From Rhodobacter calidifons (GTDB lineage: Bacteria > Pseudomonadota > Alphaproteobacteria > Rhodobacterales > Rhodobacteraceae), in the NCBI RefSeq assembly GCF_011174775.1, contig NZ_JAANHS010000001.1:186001-250000 (forward strand): 64,000 nt of DNA, given 5' to 3'. The notes below the pieces were generated by a model. The model did no database searches. It was given only the letters and a program-made list of their open reading frames with translations, and was not told the DNA's origin. Positions 7,496-15,440 of the stretch are shown here, piece by piece; the stretch's first letter is position 1; each line of letters opens with the position of its first letter. The translations under genes and the position numbers were made by a program.

Positions 7496-8770
7496 ATGAC
7501 CACGATCCATTTCGCCAATGCCCGCCTGATCGACCCCGAGGCCGGAACCGATGCCCCGGGCAGCCTGACGGTCAAGGACGGCGTGATCCTGGCCCGCGAC
7601 GAGAAGGCGCCGAAGGCTGCGGTCATCGACTGCGGCGGCAAGTGCCTTGCCCCCGGCATCGTCGATCTGGGCGTCAAGATCGGCGAGCCGGGCGAGAGGC
7701 ACCGCGAAAGTTTCGGCTCGGCCGGGGCGGCGGCGGCGGCGGGCGGGGTGACGACGATCATCGCCCGGCCCGACACGCATCCCGCCATCGACACGCCGGA
7801 GACGCTGGAGTTCGTGACCCGCCGCGCCGCCGAGGCCCCGGTCCGCATCCGCCACATGGCCGCGCTGACCAAGGGCCGCGAGGGGCGCGAGATGACCGAA
7901 ATCGGCTTTCTGCGCGATGCCGGGGCCGTTGCCTTCACCGATGTGTTCAGGGTCTCGACCGATCTGAAAGCGATCGCGCGGGCGATGACCTATGCCCGCA
8001 GCCTTGGCGCGCTGGTGGTGGGGCACCCGCAGGACCCCTCGCTTTCGGCCGGGGCTTCGGCCACCAGCGGCAAGTTCGCCTCGCTGCGCGGGATTCCCGC
8101 CGTCTCGCCCATCGCGGAACGGATGGGGCTGGAGCGCGACCTCGCGCTGGTCGAGATGACGGGGGTGCGCTATCATGCCGACCAGATCACCACCGCGCAC
8201 AGCTTGCCCGCGCTGGTGCGCGCGAAGGCGGCGGGGCTGGATGTGACGGCGGGAACGTCGATCCACCACCTGACGCTGAACGAATTCGACGTGGGCGACT
8301 ACCGGACCTTCTTCAAGTTCACCCCGCCCCTGCGGTCGGAACAGGACCGGCTGGCCATCGTGGCTGCGGTGGCTGACGGCACGATCGACGTGATCTCGTC
8401 GCTGCACACGCCGGCCGACGAGGAATCGAAGCGCCTGCCCTATGAAGAGGCCGCCGCGGGTGCCGTGGCGCTGGAAACCTTCCTGCCCGCGGCGATGCGG
8501 CTGTTTCATGCCGGCCACCTTGACCTGCCGGCGCTGTTCCGGGCCATGGCGCTGAACCCGGCGCGGCGGCTGGGCCTGCCGCAGGGCAGGCTGGCACCCG
8601 GGGCACCGGCCGATCTTGTCCTGTTCGACCCGGATGCCCCGTTCCTGATGGACCGCTTCCGCCTGCGCTCGAAGTCGAAGAACACGCCCTTTGACGGCGC
8701 CAGGATGGAAGGTAAGGTGCTGGGCACCTGGGTCGCGGGGACGCAGGTCTTTGCTGCTGCGGACGCCTGA
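7496..8770 (+). CDS. pyrC: Dihydroorotase-like protein (PyrC' type pseudoenzyme)
   Basis: 424 residues with the amidohydrolase fold of class I dihydroorotases (LAPGIVDLGV..GEPGERHRESFGSAGAAAAAGG). The metal-binding HxH that should follow the D at 57 is replaced by Gly59-Val60-Lys61. The usual DHAPH segment near the C-terminal catalytic Asp reads ISSLHTPADEE. Such changes abolish zinc binding in the PyrC' proteins of Pseudomonas, which are needed structurally for the ATCase complex rather than for catalysis. I infer the same role here with PyrB. A separate active dihydroorotase should be encoded elsewhere. The start is taken at the ATG of MTTIHFANARLIDPEAG; an alternative at 7430 overlaps the preceding stop. 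Confidence 0.88.
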   Translation: MTTIHFANARLIDPEAGTDAPGSLTVKDGVILARDEKAPKAAVIDCGGKCLAPGIVDLGVKIGEPGERHRESFGSAGAAAAAGGVTTIIARPDTHPAIDTPETLEFVTRRAAEAPVRIRHMAALTKGREGREMTEIGFLRDAGAVAFTDVFRVSTDLKAIARAMTYARSLGALVVGHPQDPSLSAGASATSGKFASLRGIPAVSPIAERMGLERDLALVEMTGVRYHADQITTAHSLPALVRAKAAGLDVTAGTSIHHLTLNEFDVGDYRTFFKFTPPLRSEQDRLAIVAAVADGTIDVISSLHTPADEESKRLPYEEAAAGAVALETFLPAAMRLFHAGHLDLPALFRAMALNPARRLGLPQGRLAPGAPADLVLFDPDAPFLMDRFRLRSKSKNTPFDGARMEGKVLGTWVAGTQVFAAADA

Positions 8771-8773
8771 GAC

Positions 8774-9385
8774 ATGCCTGACCTCGTGACATCTTCCGGG
8801 CTTCTGCTGCTGACGGCGGTGCTGGGCTATCTGCTGGGCTCCATCCCCTTTGGCGTCCTGGTCACGCGCGTCATGGGCCTGGGCGATCTGCGCCGGATCG
8901 GCTCGGGCAACATCGGCGCGACCAATGTCCTGCGGACCGGAAACAAGGGTGCGGCGCTGGCCACACTGCTGCTGGACGGCGGCAAGGGTGCGCTGGCGGT
9001 GCTTGTGGCGCGCTGGCTTCTGGCCGAGGATGCGGCACAGCTGGCGGGGCTTGCCGCCTTCCTGGGCCATCTGTTCCCGGTCTGGCTGGGCTTTCGCGGC
9101 GGCAAGGGCGTGGCAACGTTCCTCGGCGTCCTGCTGGCGCTGAACTGGATCGTCGGTGCCGCGGTCTGCGCGACCTGGCTGTTGACGGCGGTCGTCAGCC
9201 GCACCTCGTCGATTGCGGCCCTCATGGCTGCGGCCACTTCGGCGCTGTGGATCCTGGCCCTGACGGATGGCAGCCTGCTGCTGCTGGCGCTGATCCTGAC
9301 CATCCTGATCTATGTCCGCCATGCCGAGAACCTGAAGCGGATCAAGGCCGGGACCGAGCCTCGGATCGGCGCGAAGAAAGCCTGA
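8774..9385 (+). CDS. plsY: Glycerol-3-phosphate acyltransferase PlsY
   Basis: 203 residues, integral membrane protein with about five hydrophobic segments. The PlsY motifs are present: GSGNIGATNVLR (motif 1) and GGKGVATFLGVLL (motif 2), plus HAENLKRIKAGTEPRIG at the C-terminus. It transfers an acyl group from acyl-phosphate to sn-glycerol-3-phosphate, the first step of phospholipid synthesis, in partnership with PlsX. It begins 3 bases after the pyrC-like stop and is probably the last gene of the pyrB operon, which ends at the hairpin at 9431. Confidence 0.95.
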   Translation: MPDLVTSSGLLLLTAVLGYLLGSIPFGVLVTRVMGLGDLRRIGSGNIGATNVLRTGNKGAALATLLLDGGKGALAVLVARWLLAEDAAQLAGLAAFLGHLFPVWLGFRGGKGVATFLGVLLALNWIVGAAVCATWLLTAVVSRTSSIAALMAAATSALWILALTDGSLLLLALILTILIYVRHAENLKRIKAGTEPRIGAKKA

Positions 9386-9430
9386 GTCCGCAGGGCTGCG
9401 CCTCGGCCGCTGCACCCCTCTACGGGCAGG

Positions 9431-9472
9431 CTCTGACGAGGAGACGCCGCCGAACGAGGCGGCGCGTCAGAG
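9431..9472. terminator. Bidirectional hairpin between plsY and gshA
   Basis: Outer arms CTCTGACG (9431-9438) and CGTCAGAG (9465-9472), inner arms CGCCGCC (9445-9451) and GGCGGCG (9458-9464), with a 6-nt bulge on the left side. It separates two convergent genes and includes the gshA stop codon. No T run is present, so efficiency is uncertain. Confidence 0.6.
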
Positions 9473-10813
9473 CGAGGCGGCTTCGTAGATCGGGGTCAGG
9501 TCCCGGCCCCAGTCGCCTTCGTAAAGCGCCAGCCAGCGGTCGGCCTGCACCTGCCCGGTCTTCAGGCTTTCCACCAGCGGCGCCAGCTGCTCCGCCTCGC
9601 CCAGGCCCCGCGCGGCAAGGCCCGCATGCGACAGGCCCACCGCCGCCCGCGCCAGGTCGATCAGCCGCACGCCGCCGGCTTCTCCGCGCAGCGCCGAGAC
9701 CGAGGCGGCGACCCGCAGCCCTTCCCGAGTCTCGGCATCGAAGCCCTTCACCAGATCCCAGGCCGCGTCCAGGGCCGCATGATCGTACATCAGGCCCACC
9801 CAGAAGGCCGGCAGCGCCGCGATATGCGCCTGGTCGCCGCAATCGGCCCCGCGCATCTCGATGAACCTTTTCGCCCGCGCTTCGGGAAAGACCGTGGTCA
9901 TGTGGTCGGCCCAGTCCGAAAGCGTCGGCTTCTCGCCCGGCAGGGCCGGCAGCCGTCCGTTCAGGAAATCGCGGAAGGACTGGCCCAGCGCGTCGATATA
10001 GCGGCCGTCGCGGTAGACGAAATACATCGGCACGTCGAGAACCCAGTCCACATAGCGCTGGAAACCCATCCCCTCCTCAAAGGCGAAAGGCAGCATCCCC
10101 GTCCGGCTGTCGTCCAGCCCGCGCCAGATCCGGCTGCGCCAGGACCTGTGGCCGTTGGGCCTGCCCTCGAAGAAGGGGCTCGAGGCGAACAGCGCAGTGG
10201 CCACGGGTTGCAGGGCCAGCGCCACACGCAGTTTCTGCACGAAATCGGCCTCGGAGCCATAGTCGAGGTTCACCTGCACGGTGCAGGTCCGGTACATCAT
10301 CTGCGTGCCATGGGTGCCGACGCGGCCCATGTAGTCGGTCATCAGGCGATAGCGGCCCTTGGGCATGACCGGCATCTGGTCATGGGTCCAGACCGGCGCC
10401 GCGCCAATGCCCATGAAGCGCGCGCCCATCGGCTCGGCGATCTGGCGCAGCTCGTCCAGGTGGTTTTGCAGTTCGGCCCCGACCTCCAGCGTCGAGGCGA
10501 GGGGGGCGCCCGACAGCTCGAACTGGCCGCCGGGTTCCAGGCTGATGTTGGCGCCGTTGCGGGTCAGGCCGATGACGTGTTCGCCCTCGTGGACCGGGGT
10601 CCAGCCGAAGCGGGCCTGAAGCTGGGCGAAGATCGCCGAGATCGACCGATCGCCCGCATAGGGCAAGGGGGTCCGGCTGTCGGTCAGCCAGCCGAACTTC
10701 TCGTGCTCGGCCCCGATGCGCCAGTCGGCGGCGGGTTTGCAGCCGGCCTCCATATAGGCGGCAAGCTGGTCGAAGCTTTCGATGAGGCCGCCGCCGGACT
10801 GGGGAATGGACAT
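9467..10813 (-). CDS. gshA: Glutamate-cysteine ligase, class II (plant/alphaproteobacterial type)
   Basis: 448 residues. The nucleotide/substrate region starts IGAEHEKFGW, followed by ISLEPGGQFELSG and MTDYMGRVGTHGTQMMYRTCTVQVNLDY, all typical of the class shared by alphaproteobacteria and plants. It ligates glutamate and cysteine, the first step of glutathione synthesis. The start is the ATG of MSIPQSGGGLIESFDQL, as homologues begin with a similar short leader; 25 further in-frame residues upstream look non-coding. Two other glutathione-linked functions may be nearby (the YghU-type transferase at 17.6 kb). Confidence 0.93.
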   Translation of the reverse strand: MSIPQSGGGLIESFDQLAAYMEAGCKPAADWRIGAEHEKFGWLTDSRTPLPYAGDRSISAIFAQLQARFGWTPVHEGEHVIGLTRNGANISLEPGGQFELSGAPLASTLEVGAELQNHLDELRQIAEPMGARFMGIGAAPVWTHDQMPVMPKGRYRLMTDYMGRVGTHGTQMMYRTCTVQVNLDYGSEADFVQKLRVALALQPVATALFASSPFFEGRPNGHRSWRSRIWRGLDDSRTGMLPFAFEEGMGFQRYVDWVLDVPMYFVYRDGRYIDALGQSFRDFLNGRLPALPGEKPTLSDWADHMTTVFPEARAKRFIEMRGADCGDQAHIAALPAFWVGLMYDHAALDAAWDLVKGFDAETREGLRVAASVSALRGEAGGVRLIDLARAAVGLSHAGLAARGLGEAEQLAPLVESLKTGQVQADRWLALYEGDWGRDLTPIYEAASL

Positions 10814-11022
10814 GGATTTGGGACCTTCGCTGCCTCTGGCTTCGGCTTGCCGACCGGAGGCCAACAGGTGTCGCGCAGGCGCGGGCAAGTCAAGGGGGGT
10901 CGCCAGGTGCCCGCGCGTGGTCAGTTTTGCAGAGCTTTCGATTTCAAGGGCTTGGCTGTGGACGTCATACTTCTGTTGGCAATCGCACAGAGGAATTGCT
11001 CGCTTTGCAGAGGGCAGCGGAC
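10814..11022. other. Intergenic region upstream of gshA, no gene seen
   Basis: 209 bases between two genes on the minus strand. The half nearer the minus-strand membrane-protein gene (about 10918-11000) is richer in A/T and may hold the gshA promoter, but no confident -35/-10 pair was found. The string TTTGCAGAG occurs twice, at about 10925 and 11004. Confidence 0.4.
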
Positions 11023-11574
11023 CTAGCGCACCACGACGCCCGCCCCCTTGCGCGCCCAGATCAGGCGGTCGCGTGCGGCCAGTGCGATGACGCGGCTGTC
11101 GGAGGGGGGCGCCTCCGTCCCCAGCGCGGCGACCACGGCGGCCATGTCGATCCCCGGCAGGGTGGCGAAGGCATCGAACAGCGCCTCGGCCCCGTCGGCC
11201 TCGACCGGGATGTGCAGAAGCTGGCCGTCGCCCTGTTTCAGCTTCCAGATCCGGCGACCGCGCAGGGTAAGAAGCCGGATCTCGGACAGGTCCGGCAGGC
11301 CGACAAAGCCGCCGATGCGGGGGCCAAGGTAGGCGATCTGCGCCTCGGTCACGCGGACGATGCCGGGGGCCTCGCCGTCCTGCCGGAACCGGAGCCGGCG
11401 CCAGGCGGTCAGCGCCCAGGCCCCGCCAAGCACCGCAAGCGCAAGGCTGAAGGGCGTGAGGAGATAGCCGCCTCGCGTCGCCGTCCAGAGCCCCAGCGCG
11501 GCAAGGCCCACCCCCGCGATCACCTCGCGCCAGCGGTGGAGCGTGTCGGCAAGTTCGGGGCGGACGAAACTCAT
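11023..11574 (-). CDS. Two-TM membrane protein downstream of rsmE
   Basis: 183 residues. After a short cytoplasmic start (MSFVRPELADTLHRWREV) come two hydrophobic segments (about 19-36 and 40-58). A soluble domain follows with APGIVRVTEAQIAYLGPRIGG and IWKLKQGDGQLLHIP, which has the alternating strand pattern of bacterial PH-like domains. Family not recognised with confidence. Its ATG overlaps the rsmE stop (ATGA), so it is translationally coupled to rsmE. Confidence 0.75.
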   Translation of the reverse strand: MSFVRPELADTLHRWREVIAGVGLAALGLWTATRGGYLLTPFSLALAVLGGAWALTAWRRLRFRQDGEAPGIVRVTEAQIAYLGPRIGGFVGLPDLSEIRLLTLRGRRIWKLKQGDGQLLHIPVEADGAEALFDAFATLPGIDMAAVVAALGTEAPPSDSRVIALAARDRLIWARKGAGVVVR

Positions 11575-12323
11575 CGCCAGTCTCCGCAGGCGGCCTGCCA
11601 CAGCGTCAGGGCGGCCACGGCGGCAGTGTCGGCGCGCAGGATGCGGGGGCCCAGCGACAGCGCGGTGACATCGGGCCGGGCACGCAGGCGGGCGGATTCC
11701 TCGGCGGAGAAACCGCCCTCGGGGCCGATCAGGATGGCGGCGGGGGCGGGTGGCAGCGCAAGGCCCCCCCACCCCATCCCTCCCCCACGCCGGGGGGAGG
11801 GAGGCGCCTTGGCCGAGGCCTCGTCGCACCAGATGAGGGCTCGGCCCTCGGGCCAATTCGACAAGAGCCGGTCGAGGGGCTGAAGCGCGGCGACTTCGGG
11901 CACATGGGTAGCGCCGCATTGTTCAGCGGCCTCGACGGCATGGGCCTGGAGACGGTCCTGCCGGATGCGCTCGGCGTTGGTGTGGCGGGTCTGGACCGGC
12001 AGGATGCGGGCGGCGCCCAGTTCCACCGCCTTCTCCACGATGAAATCGGTGCGGGCCTTCTTGATCGGCGCGAACAGCAGCCAGAGGTCGGGGGGCAGGC
12101 GGAGAGGTTTCGTCTGCACCTCGCAGACCGCGATGGCGTTGCGTTTCACGGCCCGGGCAAGGGTCGCGCGCCATTCGCCGTCGCGGCCGTTGAACAGCAG
12201 GATCGCCGCGCCCTCGGTCAGCCGCATCACGCCGGTCAGATAGTGGGCCTGGTCCTGCGACAGGGCCACGGCTTGCCCCGCCCCAAGCGGCTGATCTACA
12301 AAGAGCCTGATCTTCGCATCCAT
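11571..12323 (-). CDS. rsmE: 16S rRNA (uracil(1498)-N(3))-methyltransferase RsmE with in-frame repeat insertion
   Basis: 250 residues. The N-terminal PUA-like part starts MDAKIRLFVDQPLGAGQ and contains AHYLTGVMRL and FNGRDGEW. The SPOUT domain has FAPIKKARTDFIVEKAVELG, the SAM-knot segment LIGPEGGFSAEE and SLGPRILRADTAA at the end. It methylates U1498 of 16S rRNA. Between EASAKA and PPAPAAILIGPEGG the protein carries an extra Pro/Arg/Gly/Trp-rich stretch (PPSPRRGGGMGWGG) encoded by a copy of the G-rich palindromic element. The insertion keeps the frame and all motifs, so the enzyme is probably functional. The start codon faces ubiA with only 12 bases between the two initiation codons. Confidence 0.92.
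   Translation of the reverse strand: MDAKIRLFVDQPLGAGQAVALSQDQAHYLTGVMRLTEGAAILLFNGRDGEWRATLARAVKRNAIAVCEVQTKPLRLPPDLWLLFAPIKKARTDFIVEKAVELGAARILPVQTRHTNAERIRQDRLQAHAVEAAEQCGATHVPEVAALQPLDRLLSNWPEGRALIWCDEASAKAPPSPRRGGGMGWGGLALPPAPAAILIGPEGGFSAEESARLRARPDVTALSLGPRILRADTAAVAALTLWQAACGDWR
11761..11808 (-). repeat. G-rich palindromic element (family C), copy 2, inside rsmE
   Basis: On the minus strand this reads GCGCCTCCCTCCCCC, a short CGGCGT loop, GGGGGAGGGATGGGG and a further G run, matching the intergenic copies at 556-598 and 31239-31283 block by block. Here it lies inside the rsmE coding sequence, in frame, and encodes about 16 residues not expected in RsmE. This resembles the way Rickettsia palindromic elements are found within protein genes. 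Confidence 0.75.
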
Positions 12324-12335
12324 GAGCCAGAGCCT

Positions 12336-13310
12336 ATGACCCAAGCGCCGGAAATGCCAGAGGCTGCCCCAGCGGGCCGGGTCGCCGACGCCCCGCAGGC
12401 GAACTGGGTGGACCTTTACGCCCCCGCCGCCGCGCGGCCCTATCTGCGCCTGTCGCGCGCCGACCGGCCGATCGGAACCTGGCTTCTGCTGGTGCCCTGC
12501 CTCTGGGCGCTGGCGCTGGCGGGTGGGGCGGGCGGCTTTCGGCCCTGGGACCTCTGGCTGGCGGTCTCCTGCGCGGTGGGGGCGTTCCTGATGCGCGGGG
12601 CGGGCTGCACCTGGAACGACATCACCGACCGCGACATCGACGCAAAGGTGGCCAGAACCCGGTCGCGGCCCCTGCCCTCGGGCCAGGCGACGGTCCGCGG
12701 CGCGCTGGTCTGGATGGTGGTGCAGGCGCTGCTCGCGGCCTGCATCCTGTTCACCTACAACTGGCTGGCGGTGGGGCTGGGCGTGGCCAGCCTGGCCCTG
12801 GTCGCCATCTATCCCTTCGCCAAGCGCTTCACATGGTGGCCGCAGGTCTTTCTGGGGCTGGCGTTCAACTGGGGCGCGCTGCTGGCCTGGGCGGCCCATG
12901 CGGGCGAAGTGCCCCCGGCGGCGGTCGCGCTTTATGCCGCAGGGATCGCATGGACGCTGTATTACGACACGATCTATGCGCATCAGGACCGCGAGGACGA
13001 TGCGCTGATCGGGGTGAAGTCCACCGCGCGGCTGTTCGGCGAGAACAGCCGGACCTGGCTCTGGGGCTTCTTCGCGGCCACGCTGGTGCTGTTTGCCGCC
13101 GCCGTGGTCCTGGCCCATGCCGGGGCCGGGCGGCCGCTGGCCTTTGTCGTGGCGCTGGCCGGGGTCTGGGCGATGGGCCTGCACCTGGGCTGGCAGATGC
13201 GGCGGCTGGACCTGGACGATCCAGCCTCCTGCCTGATGATCTTCCGGGCAAACCGGGACGCGGGCCTGATCCCGGTGCCGTTTCTTGCCGCTTCGGCATG
13301 GCTTGGTTGA
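12336..13310 (+). CDS. ubiA: 4-hydroxybenzoate polyprenyltransferase
   Basis: 324 residues, polytopic membrane protein. The first Asp-rich motif is NDITDRDIDAKVARTRSRPLPSG and the second is YDTIYAHQDREDDALIGVKSTA, both characteristic of UbiA prenyltransferases and binding Mg-polyprenyl diphosphate. The YLRLSRADRPIGTWLLL segment before the first helix is typical for the alphaproteobacterial members. It attaches the isoprenoid tail in ubiquinone synthesis at the inner membrane. The ATG lacks a clear ribosome binding site and lies 12 bases from the rsmE start on the opposite strand. Confidence 0.95.
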   Translation: MTQAPEMPEAAPAGRVADAPQANWVDLYAPAAARPYLRLSRADRPIGTWLLLVPCLWALALAGGAGGFRPWDLWLAVSCAVGAFLMRGAGCTWNDITDRDIDAKVARTRSRPLPSGQATVRGALVWMVVQALLAACILFTYNWLAVGLGVASLALVAIYPFAKRFTWWPQVFLGLAFNWGALLAWAAHAGEVPPAAVALYAAGIAWTLYYDTIYAHQDREDDALIGVKSTARLFGENSRTWLWGFFAATLVLFAAAVVLAHAGAGRPLAFVVALAGVWAMGLHLGWQMRRLDLDDPASCLMIFRANRDAGLIPVPFLAASAWLG

Positions 13311-13376
13311 ACCCGGCGGCCTGAACCCCTAGGAAACAGGGGTGCGTCGTCGCACCTGAGTCTTCCGGAACCCGAT

Positions 13377-15440
13377 TTGCCGCCCTTCATCGCCAGACTG
13401 TCCTCGACCACGCTTGCGCTTCTTGCCTTTCTCCTGGCGGCGGCGCTGATGGTCTCGGTGGCGCTCGGGGCTGCGCGCGTGATCGAGGCGCGGACCGAGA
13501 AGGTGGTCAGCACCAAGCTGGCCGAGGCCGGGATCACCTGGATCACGGTCACGACCGACGGGTTGCAGGTGCGCCTAACCGGAACGGCGCCGAACGAGGC
13601 GGCGCGGTTCCGCGCGGTGAACAAGGTGGGCGAACTGGTCGATGCCTCGCGCATCCGCGACGGGCTGGACGTGACCCCCGCCTCGGCCATCGAGGCGCCC
13701 AGGTTCAGCGTCGAGATGCTGCGGACCGAGGACGAGGTGCAGTTGAGCGGCCTGATCCCGGAAACCCCCGACGAGGGCGGGATGAGCGAGGCCGATCTTG
13801 CGGCAGCGGCGGCGGCGCTGGCGCAGGGGACGGAACTGCCCGACATGCTGGAGACAGCGGACTACCCCGCGCCCGCGGGCTGGAACGAGGCGCTGGCCTT
13901 CGGCGTGAAGGCGCTTGAACGGCTGCGGCTGTCCAAGGTCTCGGTCACGGCCGAGCGGGTCGAGGTCAAGGCGATCACCGACAGCGCCGAGGAAAAGCGC
14001 AAGGCCGAGGCCGACCTGCGGGCGATGGTGCCGGCCAATGTCCAGCTGGTCATGGAGATTTCCGCCCCGCGTCCGGTCATCACGCCGTTCAGCCTGCGCT
14101 TTGTGGTCGATTCCGAGGGCGCGCGGTTCGACAGCTGTTCGGCCGACACCGACCGCGCCCGGACCCAGATCCTGCGGGCCGCGACGGCGGTGGGGGTCAC
14201 GGGGACCACGGTCTGCCAGGTCGGCCTTGGCACGCCGACCCCGCGCTGGGCGGATGCGGTCAGCCTGGGGATTCGGGCGGTGACCGAGCTTGGATCGGGG
14301 TCGATCACCTTCTCGGACGCGGATGTGACCCTGCTGGCGGGCAGCGACGTGCCGCAGGACGTCTTCGACAAGGTGGTGGGCGAGCTGGAAACCGGACTGC
14401 CGGATGTGTTCTCGCTGACCTCGACGCTGGAAAAGAAGGAGACCGCCGCCCAGGGTCCGGCCGAGTTCACCGCGGTCTTCACCGAAAAGGGCCGGGTCGA
14501 GCTGCGCGGACGGCTGACCGACGAGATGCAGCGCAACGCGGTGGATGCCTTTGCGCGCTCGGCCTTTGCCGGGGCCGAGATCCTGACCGCGACCCGGGTG
14601 GACCCGGGCCTGCCCGACGGCTGGGCGATCCGGGTCCTGGCCGGGCTGAAGGCGCTGTCGCAGGTGGACAGCGGCCGGCTGCTGGTCCGGGCCGATCTGG
14701 TCGAGGTGAACGGGGTCACCGGATCGACCGAGACGCGCGGGCGGATCACCCGGATCCTGTCCGAGGCGCTGGGCCAGGGGCAGACCTTCCGCGTCAACGT
14801 GCGCTATGACGAGGCGCTGGATCCGCTGGCCGCCCTGCCCACGCCCGAGCAATGTGCAGCCGATGTCAACGCCGTGATCGCCCGGACCAAGATCACCTTC
14901 ACGCCCGCCTCGGCCGAGATCGCCGCCACCGCGCGCCCGGTCCTGGACGAACTGGCGAAGATCCTCGTCAACTGCCCGGCCATGCAGATGGAGATCGCCG
15001 GCCATACCGACAGCCAGGGCTCCGAAGCCGGCAACAAGGCGCTCAGCCAGGCGCGGGCCGAGGCGGTGCTTCTGGCCTTGCAGGGCCGCAGGGTCGATGT
15101 CTCGGGCATGACCGCGGTCGGCTTCGGCGAGGCGCAGCCCATCGCCGACAACGCGACCGAAGAGGGCCGCGAGGCGAACCGGCGGATCGAATTCGTGCTG
15201 AAGACTGCGACAGACGCCGCTGCGGCAGCGCAAGAGGGCGTGGCCGGTTCGGCGGCCCCGGCCGCCCCGGCCGCGCCGGGCGGGACAGAGGCTGCCGCCG
15301 CGCCCGACTTCTCGCCCGACTTCTCGCCCGACTTCTCGAACGACTTCTCGAACGACACCAGCCCGTCGGTCGCCCCGACCGAAAAGACATTGGCTCCGAA
15401 GCGCCGGCCCGACGGCCTCAAGGCCCAGGACACCCCATGA
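13377..15440 (+). CDS. OmpA-family envelope protein with BON-like repeats
   Basis: 687 residues from a TTG start. An N-terminal hydrophobic anchor or signal (about 11-34) is followed by several similar modules of the BON type (for example VTTDGLQVRLTGTAPNE, VTAERVEVKAITDSAEE, VTEKGRVELRGRLTDE-like strings, and RADLVEVNGVTGSTE). The C-terminal third is an OmpA-like peptidoglycan-binding domain: ITFTPASAEIAATARPVLDE, then MEIAGHTDSQGSEAGNKALS, then GFGEAQPIADNATEEGREANR and RIEF. The tail contains tandem PDFS/NDFS units and is Ala/Pro-rich. It probably links membrane and cell wall. Its stop overlaps the start of the coiled-coil protein (ATGA). The TTG start lacks a strong ribosome binding site, so the true start is not certain. 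Confidence 0.83.
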   Translation: MPPFIARLSSTTLALLAFLLAAALMVSVALGAARVIEARTEKVVSTKLAEAGITWITVTTDGLQVRLTGTAPNEAARFRAVNKVGELVDASRIRDGLDVTPASAIEAPRFSVEMLRTEDEVQLSGLIPETPDEGGMSEADLAAAAAALAQGTELPDMLETADYPAPAGWNEALAFGVKALERLRLSKVSVTAERVEVKAITDSAEEKRKAEADLRAMVPANVQLVMEISAPRPVITPFSLRFVVDSEGARFDSCSADTDRARTQILRAATAVGVTGTTVCQVGLGTPTPRWADAVSLGIRAVTELGSGSITFSDADVTLLAGSDVPQDVFDKVVGELETGLPDVFSLTSTLEKKETAAQGPAEFTAVFTEKGRVELRGRLTDEMQRNAVDAFARSAFAGAEILTATRVDPGLPDGWAIRVLAGLKALSQVDSGRLLVRADLVEVNGVTGSTETRGRITRILSEALGQGQTFRVNVRYDEALDPLAALPTPEQCAADVNAVIARTKITFTPASAEIAATARPVLDELAKILVNCPAMQMEIAGHTDSQGSEAGNKALSQARAEAVLLALQGRRVDVSGMTAVGFGEAQPIADNATEEGREANRRIEFVLKTATDAAAAAQEGVAGSAAPAAPAAPGGTEAAAAPDFSPDFSPDFSNDFSNDTSPSVAPTEKTLAPKRRPDGLKAQDTP
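15303..15350 (+). repeat. 12-bp tandem repeat encoding PDFS/NDFS
   Basis: Four consecutive 12-base units in the OmpA-family gene, CCCGACTTCTCG three times and AACGACTTCTCG once, then a partial fifth unit AACGACACC. They encode PDFS-PDFS-PDFS-NDFS-NDTS. Being multiples of three, copy changes would alter tail length without a frameshift. Confidence 0.9.

Noticed and set aside
7253-9415. Long open frame on the minus strand opposite the pyrC-like gene and plsY
   Set aside because: Antisense artefact of high G+C; the product is Gln/Arg/His-rich and without any family, while the plus strand holds two well-defined genes.
15303-15360. Possible CRISPR-like or minisatellite array
   Set aside because: Units are contiguous 12-base coding repeats without spacers; they are protein tail repeats.
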